A DNA stretch of 64,000 bases from Tupaia tana (lineage: Eukaryota; Chordata; Mammalia; Scandentia; Tupaiidae), in contig JAKSZU010000012.1 of assembly GCA_026018925.1 (NCBI GenBank), positions 47,668,858 through 47,732,857 on the forward strand, given 5' to 3'. The translations under genes and the position numbers were made by a program. A model generated the notes under the pieces. The model ran no database searches and was not told where the DNA came from. It saw only the letters and a list, made by a program, of their open reading frames with translations. Below, one piece after another: positions 42,360 through 53,134 of the stretch (its first letter is position 1; the number at the start of each line of letters is the position of its first letter).

Positions 42360-45300
42360 GTAAGTCCAATTCAGAATGGATTAGAGGGGAGTGGGAGGCA
42401 GAAGGAAGAGATTTTGCATCTCCATTAGGATTCTGGATACCTTTAAGTACCCACTCCCCATGGTTTACTTATTTATTTATATACATGCAATCACTGTATA
42501 TCATTACAATGTAAAATGAACCTTTAAGTTTTACCAGAGACATTTCAGGTTGATCTGGAGACCAAACTTGTTGGTTGGAAGCCAATGAGAGATGTTTAAA
42601 CCTTTCCCAGAACTTTTCTACAAGAGGTGCTATTAAAAATATTTTCCCCTCATTCTGAACACAGCAATTTAGTCTTTTTAATGTTTGTTCTTTCTGTATT
42701 TTTGCCACATAATACTTTCTCTTACAAAAGTAATGGTAGTAAATAATTGCATATTTTACGTCATTTTTTTTTCTATCTGTTCACCAATTTCATGCTTAAA
42801 ATAAAGATTTTTCTAAAGGAATTTTCCCTCTCTAAAAATTACAGGAATAATATACTTCCCCTTTAATCTTCACTTTTGAGAATTGAAATGTATTTACCTT
42901 TTGTTCATTTCCCTTGCATCTGTGATTTGTTAAAGAAACTCTCTTGAATGAAAGGAGGAAGGGCTCTATCTTGGACTGGGAGTAAGATATAGAACGCTGG
43001 TTCTTGGAACCTTCCCTGCATTTACTTCATCTTAAGTAAGGCACTTAATTTGACCAGGTTATAGAACCTGGCAGGACTGATGTCTGTACCCCAAATATAA
43101 ATCATGTGAATTTCTGTGAGGCTCATAAGATAGGTTTAGAATACCCCTAATGGTAAATAGTAAATTGGTAAATGTCAAAAGAGCTGTGAATTTCTAAGGT
43201 GGATGTCAGGAGGAAAACTTTATGTCACAAGGTAGAACTTCAGGATCCTCAGGTATAGAGATAGACCAAAGAGGCCAAGGACCAGCTAGAGGGCATGTGT
43301 TACTCTCAGTAGGGTCTGGGGGTGTACGCAGGGACTTATGCACTTCCAGGGCATAACATAGCGTGAGGGCTTTCAGATGCCCCCTGTTCCCACAAAAGTT
43401 AGAGAGTTATTAGCAATGAACGCAGCACTGGGGAGGAGCTGGGAGTTAGGGTCATGAGCAGATGAGAGCCTGCTCTCAAAAGGCAAAAATGCATGAAGAG
43501 TTACTGAGTACTGGCTAAATGGACTGAGACAGAGGTATTCTGGCAGAACATCTTGTGTAAAATATCTTTGAATATTTTTCACACCAGAGATCCTATAGAA
43601 GGTGATAATGTATGAAAACATAGGGGAAGTGAAAAGGCCCTGTCTTCAAAATGCTTTTTTTAACCTTTGGTTGCTTCTTCTTTTCCAACAGACTATCCAG
43701 ATTATGTGTGGAATGATGGTGTTGAGCTTGGGTATCACGTTGGCATCTGCTTTATTTTCTCCACATTTTACCTCAGTGATTTCTCCCCTGGTGAAGTCCT
43801 GTTACCCATTTATAGGAGCCTTGTGTGTGAGTAAATGTCTTAAGGAGCGGAGGATGGGGTGGAGAAGAAAGGAAGATGCCAATAGCTTAGACTCTTGCCC
43901 CTGCCATATTGCTACATTTTTGTCTTCTGGGAACAGGGAATCAATGGTAGACATTGTTCTCTCGCGTGTGTGGTCCAAGATAGGACTGAGTGGGTAGGAA
44001 GGTAAAAGTCTAATTTTCTCATGTTTAGACTAGGATTATTAATTTTTTGTTTGTTTGTTTTTTGGAGAGGTTTTTGCTATAGGGCACATGCGCTCGCCAG
44101 AAAGACAGAGAGATGGAGAGACAGAAAGCGAGAAATCACCCCCCAGGGAGGATGGCCACACCATAATCCCTTCTGCTCTATTCTCCTCTCAGGATCTTGG
44201 GCAAGCACACACACGCACCCGGTGTGTTTAAGCCGCCGGGTCCAGGACTCGAACCACAGTCAACTACATGGGAGTACAACGACATAGCCATTATGCTAAC
44301 TGCTGGTCTCAGGATTATTAATTTTTAAATGAGATAGCAGAAGTGAAGTTCAACTTTCATAAAGTCGTAACAAAGATATAGGCTTTCTACAAGAGTTATT
44401 ACTAATAAAGTCAGTCTTGATCATGTATTTCTCACTGTGAAGTTATAACTTTCCCTCCTCTTTCAATACTCTTTAGAAACAAGTCACTAAGCGTAGTCCA
44501 CACTTGGAGAGGCATTTAGTCAATTGTTTTAAGACTTAGCATATATTCATGCAGACAAATTACTTAATTCTAGTACCATCTTTCGTCTGTTTTGTATCAA
44601 CCTTTTTTTTCATTGTCAAAGCATTTTACATTATTTGGCTAACCTAAGTATATTAGATTATGAATGCTCCAAAGAATGAAAATAATTCTTCGATTTTTCT
44701 AAACATAACCTTAAAGATTTTCCGGCACTCTGTCTCACCCTTTCTTCTGTTCTCACTTATCCCTCTACCTTAGCTTAGGAAGCTATCAATTTAAAATCTA
44801 CATTTCTGTCCTCCCATATCTTTTAGCTTCCTCTATTTTTCTTTCTTTCTTTCTCTTTCTCTTTTTCTTTCTTTCTCTCCTCATATTTATTTATTTGTTT
44901 GTCTATTTTTGTAGAACTTTTTGCCTTAGGGCATGTACACTTGTGGAGGGTGGGGGAGAGACAGAGACAGTGAGAGAGAAAGTGAGAAATCACCCCCCCC
45001 CCCCAGGGTTGATGGCCATGCCACAATTCCTTCTCCTCCATTCTCCTCTGGGGGTCTTGGGCACATACACAAATACACACACGCGCGCGCGCGTGCCCAG
45101 CAAGAATAATAAGCCACAGGATCCAGGATTTCAACCTCAGTTGGACATGGGAGAGTCCAGAAATATAACTGCTTATGTCACCTGCTGGCCCCATTCTTTT
45201 CTATTAAAGAAGAGTGGATACCAATCCTTTTCTCTTTTTTTATAATACATATTTTTATTAATTTATTTACTTTACATACTTTCACTGAACATCACCCAGC

Positions 45301-45391
45301 ATACAAAATGTGATTTTTCAGCCAGAATACACTGTAAAGTGGCTTAATCATACATGTTATAGTCAAGAAATAATTTTCCATTTCTTGTTTC

Positions 45392-45423
<32 letters not shown>

Positions 45424-45438
45424 GTGTGTGTGTGTGTG

Positions 45439-45491
<53 letters not shown>

Positions 45492-48400
45492 ATATATATA
45501 TATATTTTTTTCCCCCCATTTCTCACCCTCTGCCATTTCCCATCCTCCTCCCATCCTGTCTCTGGTATCTACAGTTGCTTTCCATTCCTTTATTCTTTCC
45601 CACATTGTACTGATTCATAAAATATCTTAATTAATCTAAATACTTTCAGTAGTAAGTTCAGCTGATACATACGTATCTGTGAACAAAAGTTGACTTTAGG
45701 CATGAAACTCTGTGGGTAGAATGAATGTACTATAAAACAGCACATAGCTGAGGCTATATAGCGTACTGTGGTCACTAAATAGGTATTTTTAAAAATACAT
45801 TGTATAATTTCAAGAAAGGCAGTTTTTGCTTTAATAAATGAAAATCAAAAAATGTTAAGAGAACTTTGCTTAACAGTTAAAGCCAAGAAATACTTTTCAA
45901 TATTTCACAAAAATTGAAAGGAGGGAATATTTCCAAATCATTTTATAAGGCCAACATTACTTCATATCAAAGTCAGACACAAACACTACAAGAAAAGAAA
46001 ACTACAGGCTAATAGCTCTGATAAACATAGATATAAAACTTTTCCACAAAATACTAACAAATTGAATTCAATAGTAAATTACAAAGATCATTCAGCATAA
46101 TGAAGTGAAATTTATCCTAGAAATGCATGGATGATGTAACATACATAAATCAATAGATGCCATGTACCACATGAACAAAACAAGGACAGAAGCCACATAG
46201 CCACTTTTCATTTTCTCTTCTTTCATACCATCGCTTTTATGTTCTTCTCCAGAGAATATCTGACTCCAAAGTTGTGTTTTCTCACTAAAAGCATACAAAT
46301 GAAGAACTTTCTGACTCTGAAGCGAATACTTTCCAGTCTTCATTTAATTCATTGGTATAGAATTTTTTATTATATCTGCTTTTTCTCATGCTTTCCGAAT
46401 GTTTTATAGGCAATTAGGACAGATGTCTTACATCATTGGTCATTGGTGCCCTGGAGTTTTTCTTGAATACTGTGACAGTAGCATTGTAGCACTCTGTGTA
46501 TAGAAACTGCCCTGACCATTTCTCTTTTTTTCTGAGTAGTTTATCATCTCTGGATCTCTATCAGTCACCACAGAGAAAAAATCAACTAAGACTCTGGTGA
46601 GTATGGGAACAATCCATGCATTCAAATGAAACTTAGAACACTTCAAGGTCAGTCTCTCCACTTTGAAAAATTGGATACTAAGTACCAGCAAATTTATTTT
46701 AGAATTATGAATTTAATTTTATTTATTTATTCATTTATTTTAATTTGACCAGAGAAAGGCACAGATGGAGAGAGAGAGGGAAAGTGAGAAAGCAAGCCAC
46801 CAGGTCCAGAACTCGAACTGTGGTTGAACATGGGGGAGTGTTCAGTGTCTTAACCACACACATTGAATACTGCACAGTTTGAGTCCTGTACTCGATGGCT
46901 TGGAAAATATGCTGAGCATGTGTGCATGCCATTCCCCGGGGAGTGATTTCTCACTTCCCCTTCTCTCTCTATTTTTTGGGGGTGGGGGGGTGGGGGAGAG
47001 GTTTTTGCTATAGTGCACGTGCACTTGCCAGACAGACAGAGACAGAGAGACAGAAAGCAAGAAATCACCCTCCCAGGGAGGATGGTCACGCCGCAATCCC
47101 TTCTCCTCCATTCTCCTCTCAGAATCTTGGGCACGCATGCACACGCGCCTGGCATGAGTTTTAAGCCACCGGGTCCAGGATGCAAACCACAGTCGACCAC
47201 ATGGGAGTCCAGCGACATAGCCATTACACTAACTGCTGGTCCCTTCCCCCTTCTCTTTTTGTGTCTCTCTGGTAAGCACAAATGCTCTATGGCAAAAGAA
47301 AAAAAAATATATTGAAGAAGGGTACCATTGCAGGACAAACCTAGCTTATTCTGAGATACCATGATGGTTGCTGGAAGTATCAGGAGATCCAGTGTACTCT
47401 AGTTTTCATTTTAGGAAATTAGGCCACAAAGCATCAGTTAAGTCTCTAAAAGAAGAGGGGCATATACAAGATTAAGTAATACTCTTACTATATGGCTGTT
47501 GGGTGTGCCCTGGAACCCAACTACCTAAAACTATAGTTTTTAGAATGGTCTTAGCTCAGTTCCCCCCTCAGTGAGTTGTAGTAGAAAGGAAGCCAATTCC
47601 AAGATTAGCTTATTTATTGTCTTCACTTTATAAATGCAGAAATGATACCTAGAGAGAGAAATGAAACCAAGGAACTAAGCACACAAGGAAACTGAGAGTC
47701 AAGGCAAATCCGCCTCTGCGACCTCAGTTTCCTGACATCAGTTCAGACCTTTTCCTCTTGCCTCACACTGCTTCCAACACTTTACACCATCCCTGGATCT
47801 GTGTCTAGAACTCTGCCTATAGCCATCTATACACAGTTCCAGACATGGCCACTCAACTGCCTATCCAGACACCAGGGCCTGTCTGAGACTCATAATCACA
47901 TATTTGAATGGGTGTGCTATTGAGAGAGGTGGTGTGCAAAGAAGAGTGATGGTGTCAGCTTGGTCTGAGTGGATATCACCTGCCTCTTCCGTGTGGCTGA
48001 TACTTTCAGGAGTAGTTTCTGAGTAAGTTGGAAGAGAAAAAACAAGTTATACATAGTGCACAAGCACTTCTGCCTTGACCACACACTCACATGGATTTTT
48101 CAGATATAGCCTTAGGAAGGCAATGCTGTCAGACCAGGGTAAAGAATAGAAGAGTAGCATTCTCTGCCATGCTGCTGAAGTACTGCCTAGATGGGAAAAC
48201 ATTTCATTTATTCATTTGCTTCGCCGAGTTTTACCTTCTAGGTACAGAGATTTTGCTTGGCACTGAGAAGACATACAGAAATAAATAGCCAATCCTAGAT
48301 CTCCTAAGTAATACGAATAGGAAAAGAAATTATTTCAATGCACTGGCGAAGAGGTATGAGAGAAATGTGTTGCTTATTGGGAGTGATCCTTCCTCACTAT

Positions 48401-51400
48401 TTCTCTTTCAGGTTCACAGCAATCTGGTCTTCAGCATTCTGAGTACTCTGGCTGCTGTAGTGGGTTTCATTATTCTCTCTGTCAACCTGGCTGCTTTGAG
48501 TCCTGCTCTCCAACGGTGTGAGCTGGACAAAGAGTCCCTCCCAACCTCATCTTATTATTATCATCATGATCCATATGGTAAAAATGACTGCTTCATGGTC
48601 AACGCTAGTCTGACTGTAAGTATTTCTAGATGAAATGTTCTAATTTTGTGAGTTTTATTGTTTTAACCTTGATTTTTTGTTATGCCTTCTCTTATAAATC
48701 TTTCTGTTCTTTCTGGTTTGGGTATCTTGGAGAAGGCTAGGGCTATGTAGAGAAAAGGAGTATGTGGGTGAGATTAAAGGGTGAGGTCATGGGATTACAT
48801 ACTAATAGAGTGAAACTGAAGAGTAAATAAGATTTATAATGAAAAATTAAAACTTATGGTAGAGTTTCTTAATCTTCTAACTATATCAAATATTCAAACT
48901 ATATTCAAATCCAATTATAGAGATACAAAATATGAGTTTGTCAAATAGACAATACTGGGACATGGAGTGATAAATTAAGAAATGCGGAGACCAGCAGTTG
49001 GCGTAATGACTATGTCACTGGACTACCACGTAGTCAACTGTGGTTCTAGTCACACCAGGCTTCAACTCACACCAGGTGCATGTGCATGCGTGCCCAAGAT
49101 CCCAAGAGAATGGAGGAGAAGGGATTGCGGATGGCCATCCCCCCTGGGGGATGATTTTTCGCTTTCTGTCTCTCTGTCTTTCTCTGTCTTTCTGGCAAGC
49201 ACATGCACCCTATAGCAAAAACCTCTCAAAAAAAAAAAATTAAGAAAGGCAAACATAGCAGAAACACTAAAGTGATCAGGAAATGTCAACCAGAGAACCT
49301 GGTGGGCATGTGTGATGGCATGAGCAGATGTCAGGTCCAGAAGTGAAAACGGAGAATAGGACCTACAGGACTTAAAGATAAGGGATTTTCTTTCTTTAGG
49401 CAATCACAGTAATGAGTAATTGCTCGTTGTTGTCTTGTGTTATAACTTAAAGAGAGAGGATTTATTAAATTGGGAGATTAAAATATATAGGGTGGAAAAC
49501 ATTAGCTGATAGTAATTGTTATCAATAGAAATCCTATCTTATTAGAAAAAAGAAAGCATGAGCATTGGCTAACAGACGTGGTACGTCTTTTAAACATAAA
49601 GGGGCATGTGTAGAGTCAGTAACCCATTGAGAGGAAAACAGGCAACATACAAATAAAGAAGTTGCAAAATATTTATTGTCATGCAATCATAAAAGTACGA
49701 GGCCAAAGACACAACCAGAAGAGGACCAGATAGAAAGGTCTGGCTAAACCCATGCTTGCACACCATTCTGTGTAGAACTGATCTCAGGTGCTCTTCCCCA
49801 AGTTAATGGTCTTATAATAAGAAAACATATGTGCACATGACGTTAATAGCATTGGTATAGATGAATACCAGCCACAGCCAACTCCACCTTGAGAAAAATT
49901 CTGGAAAAAAAAACAATTGGGGAGAAATTTGGGGAGTAGATAAAGTATGATTTCATGATGGGATCATTTTACATTATAAGTAAAAGAGGTTGTATTGAAT
50001 TTTTTTGATGGGACAATTTCTAGGTAATGTGTATAAGTTGTATCTCCTCTTTATGCAATCATATTATCTCTCTTTTATCCATGTGTCCAGTTCTGCCTAA
50101 GGGATGCCTCAGGATAGAAGAAGGATAACCTACTTCTTGGCAGAGTACCTTTCACTGTGTTAGTTTAGATTGTTAGCAACTGTGGTAGTTTGCTCTCTTG
50201 ATTGTTTTTTATAACTCTTAGAGTCACCCAACAAGGGCTGAGGAAACACATCCAAAGGGATTCAGCTATATAGATGGCAGTGCCAGCACCAAATTTTATA
50301 AAGAGCTTGCATAAGCAAAACCTCATTGAGGGCCAGTGGTTAAGGATGCCAGATCCCACATGGCCAACCATGATTCAAGTTCCCAGCCTTGGCTTGAAGA
50401 GAACACCATGGGCACGTGCCTGAGTGCTCAAAATCCAGATGGGATGGAGAAATGTAGGAGATGGGACTATGGCATGACTACATCCCTCTGGGAGGTGCTT
50501 TTTCCCTTTCCCTCTTTCTCTCTGTCTCTGTCTCTCTGTCTCTCTTTGGCAAGTGCATGCACTCTCTGCAAATAAATAAACCAATCCCTTATCTGTCCTC
50601 ATAAATCTTGAGGAGGAAATAATATTATGCACATTTGATAAGTGACGAAACAGAAGGTGGAGAGTTAGAGAGGCTTGTCCGGGCACCCAAGCTACTAACC
50701 AGTAAAGGTGAGGCTGGAGTGGAAGCTGTTGATTCTCAGTCCTGGAATAGATTATACCACCCCACTTCTTTACCGAGTCAACACTTGGCTATGTCTCAGA
50801 GAGCTGAGAAACAATTAGCTGATAGTAATTGTTATCAATAGAAATCCTATCTTATTAGAAAAAGGAAAACATGAGCATTGGCTAACAGATGTAGTACGTC
50901 TTTTAAACATAAAGGGGCATGTGTAGAGTCAGTAACCCATTGAGAGGAAATCAGGCAACATACAAATAAAGAAGTTGCAAAATATTTATTGTCATGCAAT
51001 CATAAAAGTACGAGGCCAAAGACACAACCAGAAGAGGACCAGATGGAAAGGTGAATTAGTGAATTCACCCTGAGTGGGTGAATTAGTTATTTTCATTAGT
51101 TCTCTTATTCTCAAGGGAATAGATGAGCACAGGGACAACTGAGCCAACTGTCAGGCGTGGGAGGACGTGTTTTCTCTTCCTGATAGTGTAGTTGCTTTCT
51201 CTGATGGTTGATGAGGTCTTTATCCTGCAGTCATCTCCCTAAAAGGCTAACTCAAGCAACATCAGTCTATTATTTCCTGAATTTCAGGGAACTTTGTCTG
51301 TGATGCTGATTTGCACCGTGCTGGAGCTCTGCCTGGCTGTGCTCACCACTATGCTTTGGTGGAAACAGGTTCACTCTGACATCCCCAGGGTGAGTATGTG

Positions 51401-52269
51401 GTCAACCTTGATTAATCTCACCTGGTATGTCTCTGGCTCTGCTGTTCTGCATCCCTAAGAGACAGGAGACCAATCAGTTGGTCATGGGATACACATGGGA
51501 GGCATTTTTGATGGTGATGGAAGACAGACCAAGAAAGCAGATGGCAACTGAGGATTCATTGTCAGTGAAGACAGTTGAACATGAGTAGTCAGTCCACTGG
51601 TTTAATCCTATTTTGTAAATGAAGGAATGAAGGCTCTGGGAAATTAAATGACTTCCCTAGCATTTCACTATGAGTTTGTTTCTGTGTTGAGGACACTAGA
51701 ACATGTTTTTTTTTTTTTTTTTTTTTCCTTCAAGCAATAACCCTTTCTGCCACAGCCACCAGTCTCCTTACCAGTTTCAACTGGGTAGAGGGCATATGCA
51801 CAGGTGACTAGGTTTAGCAAATACTTTTTTCTTCTTATGATCTCAAAATTCTCTTTTTCTCCTAAGCCATATAAAAACTATAGTTGGATCAAATTATATG
51901 GGACACTATCCTATTGCTTTGGATTTATGGCTTCATTGAATGAAAGTTAAAAGCTCTGATTTATCAAAAATGTTATTATAGAGAGTAGAATAAATACTAG
52001 GCTGATAAAAAGCAATTATTCGAAGAACTCAATGTGCTATCATCTTAGAATAGCTAGGAATTCTACCAATAATGTTGAGGAAATGATATCAAGATCTATA
52101 CCTTATATTTAAAATACATATATATAAAACTGAGCCTGAATGACATCTGAAGAACATGTTTTGTTTCTTTTAGAGAGTGCTTTTCCTGCCTCATGGTCCC
52201 AGTGATATATACACCATGCCATATAACATGCCTGCTGACTCTGGATATGAAGAACTAATAACTTCCTAA
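42213..52269 (+). CDS. MS4A6A: MS4A6-type four-pass membrane protein, complete (246 aa, six coding exons)
   Basis: Coding exons 42213-42359, 43692-43826, 46540-46596, 48412-48615, 51288-51389 and 52174-52269 give 49+45+19+68+34+31 residues. All introns are GT-AG in phase 0 and no frame is broken. The protein starts MMSQPTSKETVLVV, has DSLKKYVKAEVKVIG before TM1, IQIMCGMMVLSLGITLASAL (TM1), FIISGSLSV (TM2), AAVVGFIILSVNLAAL (TM3), LSVMLICTVLELCLAVLTTM (TM4) and ends ADSGYEELITS. This matches human MS4A6A almost end to end (I recall 248 residues). Known family role: myeloid tetraspan modulator of surface receptors. Position downstream of an MS4A4 gene on the same strand also fits MS4A6E; the symbol is given by protein similarity. 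Confidence 0.95.
42360..43691 (+). other. MS4A6 intron, nothing identified
   Basis: 1.3 kb with no full repeat recognised. Only a short 42470-42520 stretch faintly recalls the HAL1-like 3' end. The minus open stretch 43373-43621 is not protein-like. Confidence 0.5.
43692..43826 (+). CDS. MS4A6A: MS4A6 exon: TM1 and start of TM2
   Basis: The 45 codons run from TIQIMCGMMV through the loop SPHFTSVISPLVKSCYPFIG to ALC. Acceptor ttttccaacag, donor gtgagt. Confidence 0.94.
44048..44308 (-). repeat. tRNA-derived SINE with target-site duplication, minus orientation
   Basis: GGAGAGGTTTTTGCTATAGG through GCTAACTGCTGGTC. AGGATTATTAATTTTT lies at 44032 and again at 44309, an exact 16-bp duplication. 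Confidence 0.93.
44900..45193 (-). repeat. tRNA-derived SINE, minus orientation
   Basis: GCCTTAGGGCATGTACACTT, a C tract at 44994-45004, a body with a (CG)n-containing CACACGCGCGCGCGCGTGCC segment, and a head ending TCACCTGCTGGCCCC. Confidence 0.85.
45240..45890 (-). mobile_element. HAL1-like 3' end, 5'-truncated
   Basis: Matches the 3' parts of 6690-7690 and 24885-25990 (ACTGAACATC, CATACAAAATGTGA, TTCTCACCCTCTGCCATTTC, TAGCTGAGGCTATATAGCG). It does not reach the ORF1 remnant. A long TG/TA tract interrupts it. Confidence 0.65.
45393..45506. repeat. Alternating (TG)n/(TA)n tract
   Basis: About 110 bp of alternating purine-pyrimidine in blocks of TG and TA. It sits where the sibling HAL1-like copies have a short CACACA-bearing spacer. 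Confidence 0.93.
45895..46200 (+). pseudogene. L1 ORF2 reverse transcriptase fragment
   Basis: + strand translation gives recognisable L1 RT text (NYRLIALINIDIKLFHKILT, then KSIDAMYHMNKT) with internal stops. It abuts the minus-oriented HAL1-like copy. Confidence 0.8.
46540..46596 (+). CDS. MS4A6A: MS4A6 exon: end of TM2
   Basis: The 57-bp exon reads FIISGSLSVTTEKKSTKTL, the exact size of the MS4A4A counterpart. Acceptor ctgagtag, donor gtgagt. Confidence 0.95.
46715..46857 (-). repeat. Short tRNA-SINE, minus orientation
   Basis: TTATTTATTCATTTATTTTA tail, GA block, then AAGCCACCAGGTCCAGAACTCGAACTG-type head. Body missing. Confidence 0.75.
46858..47308 (+). repeat. tRNA-SINE, + orientation, split by another SINE
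   Basis: Left part 46866-46974 (GTTTGAGTCCTGTACTCGAT through the GAGTGATTTCTCACTTCC segment). Right part 47243-47308 (CCCCCTTCTCTTTTTGTGTC, tail GCTCTATGGCAAAAG). Confidence 0.75.
46975..47242 (-). repeat. tRNA-SINE inserted inside the preceding SINE, minus orientation
   Basis: GGGGGTGGGGGAGAGGTTTT start, GCTATAGTGCACGTGCACTT, full body, and a head ending ACACTAACTGCTGGTCCC. The outer SINE resumes in register after it. Confidence 0.85.
47309..48411 (+). other. MS4A6 intron, mostly unique
   Basis: Possible MIR/L2 shreds at 47605-47700 and 48195-48290. Nothing else supported. Confidence 0.5.
48412..48615 (+). CDS. MS4A6A: MS4A6 exon: TM3 and long extracellular loop
   Basis: The 68 codons are VHSNLVFSILSTLAAVVGFI and continue through TM3, then a loop with RCELDKESLPTSSYYYHHDP and NDCFMVNASLT. 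The loop contains two cysteines (in CELD and NDC) suited to a disulphide and an N-A-S sequon. It is longer than the MS4A4A loop, as expected for MS4A6. Confidence 0.95.
48985..49240 (+). repeat. tRNA-derived SINE
   Basis: Head GAGACCAGCAGTTGGCGTAA, GCATGTGCATGCGTGCCCAA, GGAGGAGAAGGGATTGCGGA body, tail CCCTATAGCAAAAACCTCTC and A12. About 20 bp of the head after the B-box is missing. Confidence 0.88.
49501..49739. repeat. 239-bp intronic duplicate, copy 1
   Basis: From ATTAGCTGATAGTAATTGTT to CAGATAGAAAGGT. It aligns without gaps to 50814-51052 with only six differences that I can count. Confidence 0.95.
50328..50582 (+). repeat. tRNA-derived SINE, diverged
   Basis: Head GAGGGCCAGTGGTTAAGGAT, GATTCAAGTTCCCAGCC, GGCACGTGCCTGAGTGCTCA, TC block and AAATAAATAAA tail. 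Confidence 0.75.
50590..50740 (+). repeat. MIR-like SINE fragment
   Basis: CTCATAAATCTTGAGGAGGA, AGTGACGAAACAGAAGGTGG and GAGAGGCTTGTCCGGGCACC follow the MIR core and 3' part. Confidence 0.6.
50814..51052. repeat. 239-bp intronic duplicate, copy 2
   Basis: Same orientation as copy 1, 1313 bp downstream. Flanks differ on both sides, so the duplicated unit is this short segment and not the whole interval. Confidence 0.95.
51288..51389 (+). CDS. MS4A6A: MS4A6 exon: TM4
   Basis: The 34 codons are GTLSVMLICTVLELCLAVLT then TMLWWKQVHSDIPR. Acceptor atttcag, donor gtgagt. The WWKQ edge matches the membrane exit of human MS4A6A. Confidence 0.95.
51390..52173 (+). other. MS4A6 last intron
   Basis: Contains a weak MIR-like stretch at 51600-51690 and a T20 tract at about 51708. 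The rest is unremarkable. Confidence 0.5.
52174..52269 (+). CDS. MS4A6A: MS4A6 last coding exon: cytoplasmic tail
   Basis: RVLFLPHGPSDIYTMPYNMP then ADSGYEELITS and TAA at 52267-52269. The YEEL(I/L)TS terminus is characteristic of MS4A6 proteins and includes a tyrosine that could be phosphorylated. Confidence 0.95.
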   Translation, partial: RVLFLPHGPSDIYTMPYNMPADSGYEELITS

Positions 52270-52770
52270 GAAAAAGAAAAAGGAGAAAATATTCATCAGA
52301 AACTTGGTCTTTATGATAGTAGAGAAACCTAACCATTATAAGAAAGGAGAGTTTGAATTCCTTAAAGTGATACTTTGTATGCAAAATGGGCATTTAAAAA
52401 TGTATTTTTTTGTCGTTGAATATACACATGCAATGAAAGTCACTTGATTTGCCTGATACTGACCTCAGCTAAAGCACAGTGCTGTGGTTACCATTTCCTA
52501 GATTGGCCCGTCACAGACATTTCCCAGACATACAGGCAGAATGGTGACTCAGGGAATCCTGGTGAAAGAAAGGAAGCAACTTACTCTAGTACCACTTAAT
52601 TGTCAATAGAAGGTAACTGATTTGTTGTTGTGTTCAGACTTTTCTATAGCAGGGATCTTCCACGTGCATTTCACTAATTAGTGCATGGAGACAAGTTCCA
52701 TACAACAAAGTTTGAGGGTCTATAAAAATGTTTGGCTTCAGAAATAAAATCTTTATGTGCCTGCACATTT
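52270..52770 (+). other. MS4A6 3' UTR
   Basis: Runs from the stop to shortly after AATAAA at 52743-52748. No earlier poly(A) signal is seen. A SINE begins about 20 bp further on. Confidence 0.7.
52743..52748 (+). terminator. MS4A6 poly(A) signal
   Basis: AATAAA about 475 bp after the stop codon, followed by GT-rich text (TTTATGTGCCTG). Confidence 0.7.
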
Positions 52771-52784
52771 GATTTGAAAATTTC

Positions 52785-53002
52785 CTTTTTTTTTTTTTTT
52801 TTTTGAGAGGTTTTTGCTATAGGGCACATGCGCTCACCAGAAAGACAGAGAGAGACAGAGAGACAGAAAATGAGAAATCACTTCCCAGAGGGATGACCAC
52901 GCACGCCCAGCTGGTGTGAGTTTAAGCCACTGGGTCCAGGACTCAAACCATCGTCAACTATGGGAGTCCAGTGACATAGCCATTACACCAACTGCTGGTC
53001 CT
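52785..53002 (-). repeat. tRNA-derived SINE, minus orientation
   Basis: T18, GCTATAGGGCACATGCGCTC, a body shortened by an internal deletion, and a head ending CACCAACTGCTGGTCC. GAAAATTT(C/A)CTTTT duplicates flank it. Confidence 0.9.
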
Positions 53003-53134
53003 GAAAATTTACTTTTCTATTCTCCCTATAACCACGAAGTCAACAGTGATGGATGGAAGTAATTTGAGCTTCCACTCCCTCCTGCCAAATAGACTAAATA
53101 ATAAGCAAACAAGCTAATAAAAAATGCTGGTCTT

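Noticed and set aside
42361-42428. Extension of the first MS4A6 coding exon past 42359
   Set aside because: A consensus GTAAGT donor at 42360 and the homologous MS4A boundary (after KVIG) fix the end.
43602-43997. 131-codon single-exon gene at the MS4A6 exon 43692
   Set aside because: It is the real exon read through into introns on both sides. The GT donor at 43827 and homology set the true end.
45310-45630. Open frames rich in CV and IY repeats
   Set aside because: They are microsatellite translations of the TG/TA tract.
49501-51052. Simple tandem duplication of a 1.3-kb unit
   Set aside because: The sequence between the two 239-bp copies is not itself repeated after copy 2, so only the short segment was copied.
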